A DNA stretch of 64,000 nucleotides, from positions 1 to 64,000 of the forward strand of contig NZ_BAAACZ010000019.1 of the NCBI RefSeq assembly GCF_039521975.1. The letters run 5' to 3'. Position numbers and translations under genes: made by a program. The notes below the pieces were generated by a model, which was given only the letters and a program-made list of their open reading frames with translations, made no database searches and was not told where the DNA came from. Positions 1 through 9,700 of this stretch are shown here, piece by piece (position 1 is the stretch's first letter; every line of letters starts with the position of its first letter). The stretch is from Alkalibacillus silvisoli (GTDB lineage Bacteria; Bacillota; Bacilli; Bacillales; Alkalibacillaceae).

Positions 1-139
1 CAATGGTTACATTGAAGGGATTAATAATCAAACCAAAGTGATTAAACGCCAAGCGTTTGGTTTTCGACGATTTGATCGCCTGCGTCGAAAAGTTTTATTG
101 CATCATAAATATAAGAATATACAAGGCCAAATGGCATAA
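1..139 (+). pseudogene. ISL3-family transposase, C-terminal end (runs in from outside the window)
   Basis: The frame starting at base 2 is open from the window edge to TAA at 137-139 and encodes about 45 residues ending in ...FGFRRFDRLRRKVLLHHKYK.... This basic tail with RRFDR is typical of the C-terminus of ISL3-family DDE transposases. The upstream part is outside the window, so whether the transposase is intact cannot be judged. A terminal inverted repeat follows directly at 164-185. A diverged copy of the same tail lies on the other strand at 15996-16079. Confidence 0.7.
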
Positions 140-140
140 A

Positions 141-185
141 TAAGGAGTGCTCTTAAGAGAGCACCCCAACATTTGACTTAGAACC
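141..185 (+). mobile_element. ISL3-family right end: terminator-like hairpin plus terminal inverted repeat
   Basis: The hairpin GTGCTCT-TAAG-AGAGCAC (147-164) is followed by the inverted repeat at 164-185, which read on the minus strand begins GGTTCTAAGTCAAATGTTGG. The form GGNTCTNNNTCAAATGT is characteristic of ISL3 termini (family knowledge). The same end is found at 15949-15970. It marks the right boundary of the element; the sequence after base 185 is host DNA. Confidence 0.6.
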
Positions 186-200
186 TGAAGAATCAAGCCA

Positions 201-374
201 TCAGAAAGTATCAAAATAGTTGCTGACCCATCCATAAAAGCGAAAGTTGTTGTGGATTACAACACATGCACCGACTAATTCAATTAAATAATGATAAATG
301 ATGATTAACCTGTCATACTTAATGAAATGGATACAAGTAGGATGAACAAGGCTGAAAAAGCCCAATATCAACAT
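201..374 (-). CDS. possible small hydrophobic protein, unrecognised
   Basis: This is a frame of about 57 codons with two hydrophobic stretches (start MLILGFFSLVHP, then RLIIIYHYLIELVGACVVI) and an aromatic tail. An AAGGAG lies 12 bases before the proposed ATG at 374, a long spacing; a longer version starting at 395 has no ribosome binding site. I do not recognise a family. It could be the remnant of a membrane gene truncated next to the IS end, or chance. No other signal was seen in 186-457. Confidence 0.25.
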   Translation of the reverse strand: MLILGFFSLVHPTCIHFIKYDRLIIIYHYLIELVGACVVIHNNFRFYGWVSNYFDTF

Positions 375-457
375 ATCAATAGACGACTCCTTCATTTGAA
401 CCTAGCTAAATTTCAAACTATAATAAAGAAAATCGTATAAGGGAGAGTGTATGGGTC

Positions 458-811
458 ATGGTCAAACATAAAATCTATACAATGAGTTTTTCAAATGTCT
501 ATCCCCATTATGTTACGAAGGCAGAGAGAAAAGAGCGCACTAAAAGAGAAGTAGATGAAATCATCTGTTGGTTAACAGGCTATAATCAAGAAGAGTTAGA
601 GGAGCAACTGGAAAGACACACAGACTTTGAAACCTTCTTTACGAATGCTCCCAAACTGAATCCTTCGAGGTCTTTGATCAAAGGTGTCGTCTGCGGTGTC
701 AGAGTAGAAGACATTGAAGAACCCACTATGCAAGAAATTCGCTATTTGGACAAGCTGATTGATGAGTTAGCAAAAGGTAAAGCAATGGAGAAAATTTTAT
801 GGGACTCATAA
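458..811 (+). CDS. DUF2200 family protein
   Basis: 117 aa, unknown function. The N-terminal pattern KIYTMSFSNVYPHYVTKAERK followed by the REVDEIICWLTGY segment is the DUF2200 signature, and the length fits the family. The start is the ATG at 458, with GGGAGAG (441-447) ten bases upstream; the ATG at 451 is in another frame. It is a stand-alone plus-strand gene between the IS end and the yabR terminator, in the place where B. subtilis has spoIIE after yabR. It therefore marks a break in synteny. No catalytic role is known for the family. Confidence 0.85.
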   Translation: MVKHKIYTMSFSNVYPHYVTKAERKERTKREVDEIICWLTGYNQEELEEQLERHTDFETFFTNAPKLNPSRSLIKGVVCGVRVEDIEEPTMQEIRYLDKLIDELAKGKAMEKILWDS

Positions 812-884
812 TAAAAATGATGGAGAAAGCCCCCTTTTTTAATACCTCTAAATTGCATCTCTAACCCAAAAAAATATTACAGCC

Positions 885-928
885 TAAAAAACTAAAAAAC
901 ACGCAACCCTTGTAAAGAATTGCGTGTT
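885..928 (-). terminator. Rho-independent terminator of the yabQ-divIC-yabR end of the operon
   Basis: The 9-bp inverted repeat AACACGCAA / TTGCGTGTT (898-906, 920-928) is followed on the minus strand by a T-rich tract (complement of 888-897). It lies about 55 bases downstream of yabR. Confidence 0.7.
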
Positions 929-984
929 ATATGATCACATTAACTTCATAGATATATATACTGCTCTCTAGTTAGACAGCAAGA

Positions 985-1365
985 TTAACCTCTTTTAGCA
1001 CCTCGACCTCCGCGACGGGATTCTGTATGCTTCTTAAGTGAGGCTAACTTATCTTCACTATCTTTCAAAAAATTACTCATTTTTGATTCAAAGCTTTCAG
1101 TTCGTTTTTTCTGTTGCTGTTTTTCGAACTGTTCATCTGCCTTTTTAATGGAAAGACCAATCTTACCATTATCTTCTACGTTCAATACTTTAACATCAAC
1201 TTCATCACCGACTGATAAATGTTCATTGATGTCTTTTACATACTTATTAGCTACCTCACTAATGTGGACTAATCCTGTTGAGCCTTCTGGTAGTTCCACA
1301 AATGCTCCAAAGTTAGTAATGCGGGTAACTTTACCGCGCACCTTGCTGCCTACTTCAATTGACAT
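985..1365 (-). CDS. yabR: S1-domain RNA-binding protein YabR
   Basis: 126 aa. Residues 1-75 form one S1 domain (VGSKVRGKVTRITNFGAFVEL, then the GLVHISEVA strand), as in the S1 repeats of ribosomal protein S1 and polynucleotide phosphorylase. The rest is a charged tail ending SRRGGRGAKRG, which fits nucleic acid binding. Length and position after divIC match B. subtilis YabR (general stress protein 13-like). A start at ATG 1365 is preceded by AGGAGGAGC. It lies 73 bases from divIC and is probably the last gene of that operon. The exact RNA partner is not known. Confidence 0.9.
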   Translation of the reverse strand: MSIEVGSKVRGKVTRITNFGAFVELPEGSTGLVHISEVANKYVKDINEHLSVGDEVDVKVLNVEDNGKIGLSIKKADEQFEKQQQKKRTESFESKMSNFLKDSEDKLASLKKHTESRRGGRGAKRG

Positions 1366-1438
1366 AAAGAAAATGCTCCTCCTTAGAAATATTAAAAAAT
1401 CTATTCTATACTATTATATATAAGCTTTTTAAAAAGTG

Positions 1439-1837
1439 TCAATAAGAAGGCTCTTCTTCATCTTCTGGTAATGTAAAGATAATTTCCCCTTCTTTAGAGA
1501 AAAAGTAATCTTTTCTTGCGATTTGCAGTAAATAATCAACATCATTTAACAACTCAACTTCACGCTCTAGGCTTTCTTGTTCACCTAACCCGGCTTGAAG
1601 TTCATTTTGGAGTTCTTCGTACTCGTTTTGCTTTTCATCATGAACCGCACGCTGTTGCATATAATAAGCAGAAAGTGTCCCAACTATTAAGAAGAAAAGG
1701 ATTCCAAAAGCTACTAATCGACGAATTAGCAAACTTTTTTCACGTTTTTTACGCGCCAAAAATTCCTCTTGTTGTTTAACGTAATTGGAATCTATTTTTT
1801 TAACCTTATTCGTCTTTTGACTCCTCTTCTTTAACAC
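1439..1837 (-). CDS. divIC: cell division protein DivIC (FtsB/DivIC family)
   Basis: 132 aa bitopic membrane protein of the divisome, which in Bacillus pairs with FtsL and DivIB at the septum (family knowledge). A basic cytoplasmic N-terminus (residues 1-40) is followed by one transmembrane segment (about 42-62, VAFGILFFLIVGTLSAYYM) and a Glu/Gln-rich coiled coil (65-100). The tail contains ARKDYFFSKEGEIIF, typical of the family. The start is GTG at 1837 with AAGGAGG seven bases upstream. Its first 32 bases overlap the end of yabQ, suggesting translational coupling. Confidence 0.93.
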   Translation of the reverse strand: MLKKRSQKTNKVKKIDSNYVKQQEEFLARKKREKSLLIRRLVAFGILFFLIVGTLSAYYMQQRAVHDEKQNEYEELQNELQAGLGEQESLEREVELLNDVDYLLQIARKDYFFSKEGEIIFTLPEDEEEPSY

Positions 1838-2414
1838 TGTTCTGCCTCCTTTTCTCCCAAAGGTAAACGAGTATTTTCCACCAATTTCTAATTATATTAT
1901 CGCAAGTTTGAGCCCAAATTATAAGGTGCTTTTTTACTATTCCTGGGATGAAAGGTGAAAGAATAGTGAAGATCACCTTAAATAATAGTATTATAACTTT
2001 TAGTAAAAACTTACCAGTTGCCACTATTATACTAAAAGTTAAAAAAAATATCCACACAGTAGGTCTAATTACAAATATTTCCGTTAAATTCTTAATAAAA
2101 TAATAAACGTTAATTACTAGTCGTATAACAACTTCTAATAGCCTTAAAAAGAAAGATTGTATTAAAGCGTAATAAGCTGAAACTCCTAACAAAAAGGCTA
2201 TCACTAAGTAGAACCGTAAAATACCGCCATTTGCTAGAAATAATAGATAATAGACTACAGAACCCATTGTAAGAAAAAATAAAACATCAATAAAAAATTG
2301 TTGCCAATATACTTGAGGCCTCAAAAGCCTCTTATAAGTATCAAATGCTGAAGTAGATAGAGCGCCCGCAAAAGCCATTGTTAACATAGTTATAAATTGT
2401 ATACTTAAGGTCAT
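1806..2414 (-). CDS. yabQ: spore cortex biosynthesis protein YabQ
   Basis: 202 aa, very hydrophobic, with about five predicted membrane segments from residue 5 onward and a charged C-terminal tail (WEKRRQNSVKEEESKDE). In B. subtilis YabQ is made in the mother cell and is needed for cortex formation. Order yabP-yabQ-divIC is conserved. The ATG overlaps the yabP stop by four bases (ATGA). The fifth region, between residues 95 and 160, is almost entirely aliphatic and aromatic, so helix boundaries are uncertain. Confidence 0.9.
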   Translation of the reverse strand: MTLSIQFITMLTMAFAGALSTSAFDTYKRLLRPQVYWQQFFIDVLFFLTMGSVVYYLLFLANGGILRFYLVIAFLLGVSAYYALIQSFFLRLLEVVIRLVINVYYFIKNLTEIFVIRPTVWIFFLTFSIIVATGKFLLKVIILLFKVIFTILSPFIPGIVKKHLIIWAQTCDNIIRNWWKILVYLWEKRRQNSVKEEESKDE

Positions 2415-2716
2415 TTAAACAACTTGCTAAAGATTCCTTTAGCTTGATTTTGCTTATTTTCATCAATATAGTCAAAGGAATGAATTTTCCCTTGAATCGT
2501 TAGAAAGCCTTCATCGACATTTAAGTTTTTCATATGCAAATTATGACCGCGTATTAATAAATAACCCGCTGTTGTCTTTAATAAAAACTCTTCTGTATCA
2601 AAACTATCAACATCTAATACACCTGTAACCTCAAGTTTACGGCGGTCTTTTAGCTTTAAATCATGTTCTCTTTTGGTTTCTCGTTCTCCTTGGTATAACT
2701 GTTTTTCATATGGCAT
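2411..2716 (-). CDS. yabP: sporulation protein YabP
   Basis: 101 aa soluble protein of the YabP/YqfC family, known for a role in spore formation in the mother cell; biochemical activity is unknown. The central LEVTGVLDVDSFDTEEFLLKT and GYLLIRGHNLHMKNLNVDEG segments are family hallmarks. The ATG at 2716 has a GGAAGGA ribosome site. It overlaps yabQ by four bases and lies 54 bases after rqcP, so rqcP-yabP-yabQ-divIC are probably co-transcribed, with a possible sporulation promoter in the 54-bp gap. Confidence 0.9.
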   Translation of the reverse strand: MPYEKQLYQGERETKREHDLKLKDRRKLEVTGVLDVDSFDTEEFLLKTTAGYLLIRGHNLHMKNLNVDEGFLTIQGKIHSFDYIDENKQNQAKGIFSKLFK

Positions 2717-2770
2717 GTCCTTCCCTCCTATTCACTACTACCGTATGACAGGAGGTAGATAAACATGCTA

Positions 2771-3040
2771 TTAAATTGAATTTGATTCTATTTTTTCTTC
2801 TTCAATAACAGAGTATAACCTAGAAGTTTGGTCTTTTTTAACATGTTCTTGTAGTGATTCGACCTTGACAGTTAGCTTTTTATGGCCGTACTGAATCATC
2901 ACTTCATCACCAACGTTAAGGTCAGTTGATGCTTTCGCTGATTGACTATTAACATGAATTCTCCCTTGATTTGCAACGTCTTTAGCGACTGTTCTTCTTT
3001 TAATCAACCTTGATAGTTTTAAAAATTTATCTAAACGCAT
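2771..3040 (-). CDS. rqcP: RNA-binding S4 domain protein RqcP (YabO)
   Basis: 89 aa. A single S4 domain opens with MRLDKFLKLSRLIKRRT and continues with GRIHVNSQSAKAS and VGDEVMIQYG, exactly the Hsp15/RqcP layout. In Bacillus RqcP works with RqcH on obstructed 50S subunits, adding alanine tails to stalled nascent chains (ribosome quality control). It follows yabN by 14 bases. The start ATG at 3040 has a GAGGTG ribosome site. The C-terminal 20 residues are acidic and poorly conserved. Confidence 0.92.
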   Translation of the reverse strand: MRLDKFLKLSRLIKRRTVAKDVANQGRIHVNSQSAKASTDLNVGDEVMIQYGHKKLTVKVESLQEHVKKDQTSRLYSVIEEEKIESNSI

Positions 3041-3054
3041 AATTACACCTCATT

Positions 3055-4500
3055 TCATAACCGATTTAACTTAACTTGTTCCCAATAACCATCTAATTCT
3101 TCTAACGTTAATTCTGACAAGGTTTCATCGTTTTTTTTGACAAGCTCTTCTACTTGCTTAAACCGCGCTATAAACTTTTCGCATGTCCGGTTTAAGGCCA
3201 CTTCAGAGTCTAGTTTGTAAAATCGACCTAAATTCACAACCGAAAATAACACATCTCCAAATTCCATTTCAGCTTCATCTATTGATTTATTCGATATCGC
3301 CTCATGAAATTCCTCTAATTCTTCTTGAACTTTATCAATTACAGGACCTTTTTCGTCCCAATCAAACCCTACTTTAGCTACTTTCTTTTGGATCTCCTTA
3401 GCATACAATAACCGCGGTAAGGCTTCGTTTAAACCATCTAATACTGATTCCTTTTTTGGTTTACCTTTTTGCTTAATCTCTTCCCAGTTGCTTACAACAT
3501 CATCCGCTGAATCAACAGTAGTATCTCCAAATACATGTGGATGACGTTCAACCATTTTATCAGTTATATTTTTGATCACATCATCGACTGTAAAGTAACC
3601 ATTCTCTGCTCCAATCTGACTATGTAACATCACTTGTAGTAGCACATCACCTAATTCTTCAGCGAGATGCTGATCGTCTTGTTGGTCTATTGCTTCTATT
3701 ACTTCATAGGCTTCTTCAATTAAATAAGGCCTTAATGTTTCATGGGTTTGTTTTTGATCCCACGGGCAGCCACCTGGACCTCTTAGACTTGCAATCACTT
3801 CTCTTAATGCATTAAACGTATGATGTAATTCATGACGTGATTGTGGTTTTACATATAACGTAATTAAGTTACTAACCGGGAATTGATGGTCTAATTCATG
3901 TAACGACACGTTCTTAATCCACTCTTGGTCACTACCTGCTGCATGAACAATCGTAATAGGATAATCATGTGGTAGGTCTTCCATCAATGTAATCTTTACT
4001 TCTGATGCAGTAAATGTATCGAACACTTGGCTGATGAGTAAATGGTTTTCATATTGTATTTTCGCCCGGTCTAATGCCGTCCCATCTAATAATTGGAATC
4101 CTTCAATCGGATCTACTTGAATAGCAGTGAATAAAGGGTCAATAAAGCTTTGTCCACCTTCGATTTTAACGTCCACCTCATCAGATTGGATTAATAACTG
4201 TATAGTTCTTTCAGCAACCATAGGGTGACCTGGAACTGTATAGAATAGATCATCCACTGTTTTCGCTTTTTCTATTAAATCTCTCGCAATTTCCTCATAC
4301 ACATTTTCAAAATGTTCATTTTTTTCATAGAGCGAATCATAGCTTTTAAAATTGACCCCTTCTTGAACTAACTGCTCAATTACAGGATGATCCATTGTTC
4401 TTGTGTATACTTGACTACTATGTTGTAATTGCCGATAAACCCCTAAAGGAAGTTGCTCAATTGTACCAGCCCCTAATCCAAACACTTTAACCTGATGCAT
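3055..4500 (-). CDS. yabN: bifunctional tetrapyrrole-methylase-like / nucleotide pyrophosphohydrolase YabN (MazG)
   Basis: 481 aa. Residues 1-225 resemble the SAM-dependent tetrapyrrole methylase fold (GLGAGTIEQLPLGVY, then YTVPGHPMVAERT). Residues 230-481 form tandem MazG domains with Mg-binding EExxE...ExxD sets (EEAYEVIEA with EELGDVLLQ; EELEEFHEA with EMEFGDVLFS). MazG hydrolyses non-canonical or excess NTPs to NMP and PPi. Fusion and length equal B. subtilis YabN. It lies seven bases after yabM and 14 before rqcP, in the same operon. Confidence 0.93.
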   Translation of the reverse strand: MHQVKVFGLGAGTIEQLPLGVYRQLQHSSQVYTRTMDHPVIEQLVQEGVNFKSYDSLYEKNEHFENVYEEIARDLIEKAKTVDDLFYTVPGHPMVAERTIQLLIQSDEVDVKIEGGQSFIDPLFTAIQVDPIEGFQLLDGTALDRAKIQYENHLLISQVFDTFTASEVKITLMEDLPHDYPITIVHAAGSDQEWIKNVSLHELDHQFPVSNLITLYVKPQSRHELHHTFNALREVIASLRGPGGCPWDQKQTHETLRPYLIEEAYEVIEAIDQQDDQHLAEELGDVLLQVMLHSQIGAENGYFTVDDVIKNITDKMVERHPHVFGDTTVDSADDVVSNWEEIKQKGKPKKESVLDGLNEALPRLLYAKEIQKKVAKVGFDWDEKGPVIDKVQEELEEFHEAISNKSIDEAEMEFGDVLFSVVNLGRFYKLDSEVALNRTCEKFIARFKQVEELVKKNDETLSELTLEELDGYWEQVKLNRL

Positions 4501-4507
4501 TTTCCTC

Positions 4508-6067
4508 CTACTTTCTTAGTTTATTTATTAAAGGTAGCCCCTCTAATATTTCTTGTTCTTCTTTAGTAAATAGTCTCCATTTATAGATTAAATATATAAC
4601 AATCATAACACCCATAACACAAAGGCCTAATACAACTAACAGTAACAAAACTCTCTCATCTGTTGGAATAACCAAGCTTAATAGAGACGTTGAACTAGAT
4701 ACTGCTAACATCATAACGAACACAATCGCAACTGATTTTAATATAAATGGATAAACCCCATTTAAAGACAGTTTCGATGCCCATTTTTTATAGAAAATAA
4801 TGACGACCACTATAGCTGCGATAATAGATGCAACACTCGCACCAACAATCCCATATTGTTGTATGAGAATAAGGTTTAGAATCGCTTTAATTACAAACAA
4901 CAACACTAAGTATTTCACCTGTTTCAATCTAACACCATGCGCTTGTAACATAACGGATAATGTCATAATCATCGACAGTAAGAACACTAATACAACCATA
5001 AGCTGAATCGCAACTGTCCCATCACTAGATTGATAAAATAACGGATTTAACAAAGGCATAATCGCAATTAAACCTGCTGAGGCGCTTAGTGAAAATAATA
5101 ACGTTAATTTAAATGCAAATACTTGATTCCATACAGATTGTTTAGATTGAATTGCCTCTTGATTTTGTACTGCTGGGACGATTGAAAATGCTAATGCTGC
5201 TGCAAAAACCAACCCTAATTGAATTAATGGATTGCCTCGGTCATAAATACCTTTTAAAATTTTGGCTTCTTCAAATGTCACACCGTAATGGCGTAAACTA
5301 TTAATCATTGTAAATACATCAACTAATTGGACAATCAAATGTAAAATATGAGTCAAACTATAAATGACGATACCTGTTAGTAACGAGGCTAAAATGAGCC
5401 TAAGATTAATGTCAGTTGCTTGTTGATTCGAGATATTCCTTTTACGAAAGACGATTAACAAAACTGCACTTGCTACAATCATACCTAGAATCGTAGAAGC
5501 ACTAGCAATCCAACCAATGTGATATAGTGAATAGTTAAAGTGAACGATGACTATGGTAGAAATAACGATGAGTATAACACGAATAAATTGTTCTATAACT
5601 TGTGATAACGCAACAACATTAGTTTGCTGTTGAAATTGGAAAACCCCTCTAAAAAATGCCGTCACTGGAATAAGTAAAAACAAGACACTTGTTGATCTTA
5701 ACGGCCATAACAAACTGCTATCGCCCATTAACTGGACGAGTAAAGGTGCCATAAAATAAATAATCAAAAACAATGAAAAACCTATTACGACTAATAAATA
5801 AAACACCACAGACACGTTTTTATAACGAATCTGGGCGTTTTGTGAAGTGTAATATGTTAAAACGTGAGAAAAAGCACTTGGCAAACTATATATAGATAAG
5901 ATTAAAGCTAATGAGATAACAGGATAAACTTGTTGATAAATATATAACCCTTCATCTCCAGCTAAGTTTTGCAATGGAATACGATAGACCATACCAAGCA
6001 CTTTTCCTATTAATCCTGCAATGGCTAATATAACCGTACCTTTAATCCATGTATCTGATTTAGACAT
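4508..6067 (-). CDS. yabM: MOP/MviN-type polysaccharide flippase YabM (SpoVB-like)
   Basis: About 519 aa with roughly 14 hydrophobic helices. The N-terminus WIKGTVILAIAGLIGKVLGMVYRIPLQ is that of SpoVB/YtgP-like flippases of the multidrug/oligosaccharidyl-lipid/polysaccharide superfamily, which move lipid-linked oligosaccharides across the membrane. A longer frame begins at 6124, but the ATG at 6067 has GAGAGGAAC in front and matches the family start. It lies 82 bases after spoVT, and seven before yabN. The substrate is not deducible; a peptidoglycan-related lipid is plausible. Confidence 0.88.
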   Translation of the reverse strand: MSKSDTWIKGTVILAIAGLIGKVLGMVYRIPLQNLAGDEGLYIYQQVYPVISLALILSIYSLPSAFSHVLTYYTSQNAQIRYKNVSVVFYLLVVIGFSLFLIIYFMAPLLVQLMGDSSLLWPLRSTSVLFLLIPVTAFFRGVFQFQQQTNVVALSQVIEQFIRVILIVISTIVIVHFNYSLYHIGWIASASTILGMIVASAVLLIVFRKRNISNQQATDINLRLILASLLTGIVIYSLTHILHLIVQLVDVFTMINSLRHYGVTFEEAKILKGIYDRGNPLIQLGLVFAAALAFSIVPAVQNQEAIQSKQSVWNQVFAFKLTLLFSLSASAGLIAIMPLLNPLFYQSSDGTVAIQLMVVLVFLLSMIMTLSVMLQAHGVRLKQVKYLVLLFVIKAILNLILIQQYGIVGASVASIIAAIVVVIIFYKKWASKLSLNGVYPFILKSVAIVFVMMLAVSSSTSLLSLVIPTDERVLLLLVVLGLCVMGVMIVIYLIYKWRLFTKEEQEILEGLPLINKLRK

Positions 6068-6149
6068 GTTGTTCCTCTCTTTACCGATCACATTTAGTAA
6101 AAACTTGGTTATATTATAGCACAATCCATAGTTATAAAGTTGATTTGAA

Positions 6150-6683
6150 TTATTCCATTTGTCTTGCTAAAAAGTTACTAGCTGTTTCACACACTTTTGT
6201 TTCCACATCTGTAAGAGACCCTTTGTCTGAAAACATCATAATACTACCTACTGGATCTCCATTTGTCACAATAGGCTGGATTAAAAATGAAGCAACGCTT
6301 TCCTCATTTCCTTGAACTATTTCTAATGTATAGTCATTTCGTTCCACAACTGTTTCACGCTTTTCCATAGCATTCTCAATTGATTGTCCGATATTTTTAT
6401 TTAAATAATCTTTCTTTGATGCTCCAGCGACAGAGATAAATTCATCTCGATCAGAAATTAAAACTTTATGGCCTGTTGCATCAAAAAGTGAATGCGCATA
6501 CTCTTGAGCAAATTCACTTAATTCATTTATTGGTGAGTATTTCTTTAAGATGACTTCACCTTCACGATCAACGAAAATTTCTAAAGGGTCCCCCTCTCTA
6601 ATGCGTAACGTGCGCCTTATTTCTTTAGGGACAACAACTCTTCCTAGGTCATCAATACGACGTACTATTCCTGTTGCTTTCAT
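6150..6683 (-). CDS. spoVT: stage V sporulation transcription regulator SpoVT
   Basis: 177 aa. An AbrB-type swapped-hairpin DNA-binding domain (residues 1-50, MKATGIVRRIDDLGRVVVPKEIR) is joined to a GAF-like C-terminal domain (60-177). SpoVT tunes sigma-G dependent genes in the forespore. The ATG at 6683 with GGGG ten bases upstream is preferred over a TTG at 6692 that touches the ribosome site. A near-perfect sigma-G promoter lies upstream (6752-6781), overlapping the mfd stop. The paralogue abrB is at 26257. Confidence 0.95.
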   Translation of the reverse strand: MKATGIVRRIDDLGRVVVPKEIRRTLRIREGDPLEIFVDREGEVILKKYSPINELSEFAQEYAHSLFDATGHKVLISDRDEFISVAGASKKDYLNKNIGQSIENAMEKRETVVERNDYTLEIVQGNEESVASFLIQPIVTNGDPVGSIMMFSDKGSLTDVETKVCETASNFLARQME

Positions 6684-6751
6684 ACTTTGCAATCCCCACT
6701 TTCTTTAATGTACTCATCTACTCATGAGTCTTAATGGTTTGTTCGTGTTTG

Positions 6752-6781
6752 TAGTATGAAACAACAGGAGAAAACTATTCA
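6752..6781 (-). promoter_or_regulatory. sigma-G promoter of spoVT
   Basis: On the minus strand TGAATA (6776-6781), a 17-base spacer and CATACTA (6752-6758) match the sigma-G consensus at essentially every position. Transcription would start near 6745, about 62 bases before the spoVT ATG. The -35 overlaps the last codon of mfd. Confidence 0.75.
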
Positions 6782-9700
6782 TGATTTGGTTTATTTTTCA
6801 CCTTATTTAGTTTTGATAAAATGTCTTCTAAAACATCGTATCGCTCGTTCTTATTTTTATTGGAGTATTGAATTATTACCTTTAACTGGTTGCCTTCAGT
6901 CCCAAGCTGAACCATTCGCCCATACTCATTTGCTAGCATAAATAATTCAGATCCATCCACTGTAAGGCTTGCTTCCTCTTGCATAAGCAATTCAATTTTA
7001 TTGTTTTTCTCATGGACTGTTTCAATCTTTTCTTGTTGCGCTAAAAGACGAATACGCGCAACTTGCATTAATTCTTCTACTTCTTGAGGGTATGGGCCAA
7101 AGCGGTCTAATAATTCATCCTTGATCTCAAAAATCTCCTGTACTTCTTTTACTGCATGAATTCGTTTGTACATATGGATCTTCTGAGTCTCATCTTCTAT
7201 ATATTCACTCGGGATATAAGCATCTAAAGAAAGTGTCATTTCAACTTCAAATGGTTTCGTTTCTTCATATGTTTTCCCTTCTTGTTTAGCTTGAATAGCT
7301 TCATTCAACATTTGAGAATATAAATCAAACCCTACTGAATCAATAAATCCATGTTGCTCCGTTCCTAATAAATTGCCCGCACCTCGAATCGATAAGTCAC
7401 GCATTGCAATTTTAAAGCCTGATCCTAACTCTGTGAATTCTTTAATCGCCTCAAGACGCTTTTCAGCTACTTCTGTTAGGACTTTATTTTGTTGATGAGT
7501 GAAATAAGCATAAGCTAACCTGTTTGACCGTCCAACTCTTCCTCTTAACTGATAAAGCTGACTTAAGCCCATCTTATCAGCATCATTAACAATTAACGTA
7601 TTAACATTTGGAATATCGATCCCTGTTTCAATAATTGTTGTACTAACTAACACATCATAATTACCTTCAAGGAAATCTAGAATAATATTTTCTAATTCAC
7701 GTTCATTCATTTGACCGTGAGCAAAAGCGACCCTGGCGTCTTCTACCAATTCATCAATCTCAGCTGCTACACGATCAATCATATCAACACGGTTATATAG
7801 AAAGAAAACTTGGCCATCACGTGACATCTCACGTTCAATCGCTTCTTTAACAAAAGGTGGATTATATTCAACTACATATGTTTGAATTGGAAAACGATTC
7901 TCAGGCGGTGTCTCAATAACTGATAAATCTCTTACCCCAACCATTGACATATGAAGCGTTCTTGGAATTGGTGTTGCAGTTAACGTTAACACATCGACAT
8001 TAGACCTAAGCTGTTTAATTTTCTCTTTATGTTTAACACCAAACCGTTGTTCTTCATCAATAATTAATAACCCTAAATCTTTAAACTTAATATCTTTTGA
8101 AAGTAATCGATGAGTCCCAATAACAACATCAATTAACCCTTTCTCTAGCTGATTTAATGTCTCTTTTTGTTGCTTAGCTGTTTGGAAACGACTTAAAATA
8201 CCAACGTTAATACCGAAATCCTGAAATCGTTCTTGAAATGTTTCAAAATGCTGTTGGGCTAGAATAGTTGTAGGGACAAGTAAAGCCGCTTGTTTGTTAT
8301 CGACAATGGCTTTAAACGCCGCACGAATGGCTACTTCCGTTTTGCCATAACCAACATCTCCACAAAGCAAACGGTCCATTGGGCGCACTTTTTCCATATC
8401 TTCTTTAACTTCTTCAATACAACGTATCTGGTCTTCTGTTTCTTCATAAGGAAATGCTGCCTCAAAATCTTTTTGCATCTCTGTATCTTTTGAGAATGCG
8501 TGTCCTTTTGAAGATTCGCGTTCTGCATATAACTGAATTAAATCATCTGCAATATCTTCAACAGATGATTGGACGCGAGATTTGACCTTTTTCCATTCAG
8601 AACCACCTAAACGATAAAGCTTAGGCTCTTTACCTTCAGACCCGACATACTTCTGAACTTGGTCAATCTGTTCTACAGGTACAAATAATTTATCATTACC
8701 AGAATAGCGTAACACCATATAATCTTTATGAATGTCATTAACTTGTAATGTCTCAATGCCTAAATACTTACCAATACCATGGTTCGTATGTACAACATAG
8801 TCACCTGTTTCAAGTTCTTGATAACTCTTAATTCTCTCCGCATTAGAAATTTTTTGCTTCTTGCGCTTTTTCGGCATTTTCTTTTTAAATAATTCTTCTT
8901 CTGTTAATACAGCAAGTCTATAGCTAGGCATTTCAAAACCTTCACTAATACTACCCTTTATAATAATTGGCTCAGATACAGGTAATTCGGTTGTATCATG
9001 AGGTCTATGAACGATCATTTCATAATCATCTAATACCCGTTCAACTCTAGAAGCCCGTTCATCACTAGAGACTACAATGACAACAGAATACTGAGCTTGA
9101 CTAAAGCGGTCCATTTCATTCTTTAACAGGTTCATTTGACCGTGGAATTGTTGCATTTGTCGACTTGAAATATTAACAATGTTTTCAGGTTTTGTATTTG
9201 GAATATGCCGTAAAAATAGCGACATATAAATTTTGGGGTATGTCACCTTATTCCAAACAGTTTGCCAATCAAATGATAGTTTCAAACCGTTAACCATCGA
9301 ATGCTGGTCTAACATTTCAGTATACCAATTAGCCTCTTCACGATCTAATTGCTCAGCTGTTTCAGATATACGACTCATTTCATCTAATAACACAACACTT
9401 TCTTTAGGCAGATAATCTAGCAAACTACTTGGCTTTTGATATAGCAAGGTTAAATATTGATATATACCTGAGAATGTTTCGCCTTGTTCTAAACGCTCAA
9501 TATCATAGTTTATCTTTTCATATAACTGTTCTTTTGCTGTCTCATCATTTAACTTTGCTAAAGACGTTTTAAGCATCTCTTTTAGCTGTTGAGCTGCTTC
9601 ATACCTTTGTTCACTTGTAAAAACAAATTCATCTGCTGGTGTTAATTCAAACTGATCCACTTCACCTTGTGAACGCTGCGTTTCAGCATCAAAGAAACGA

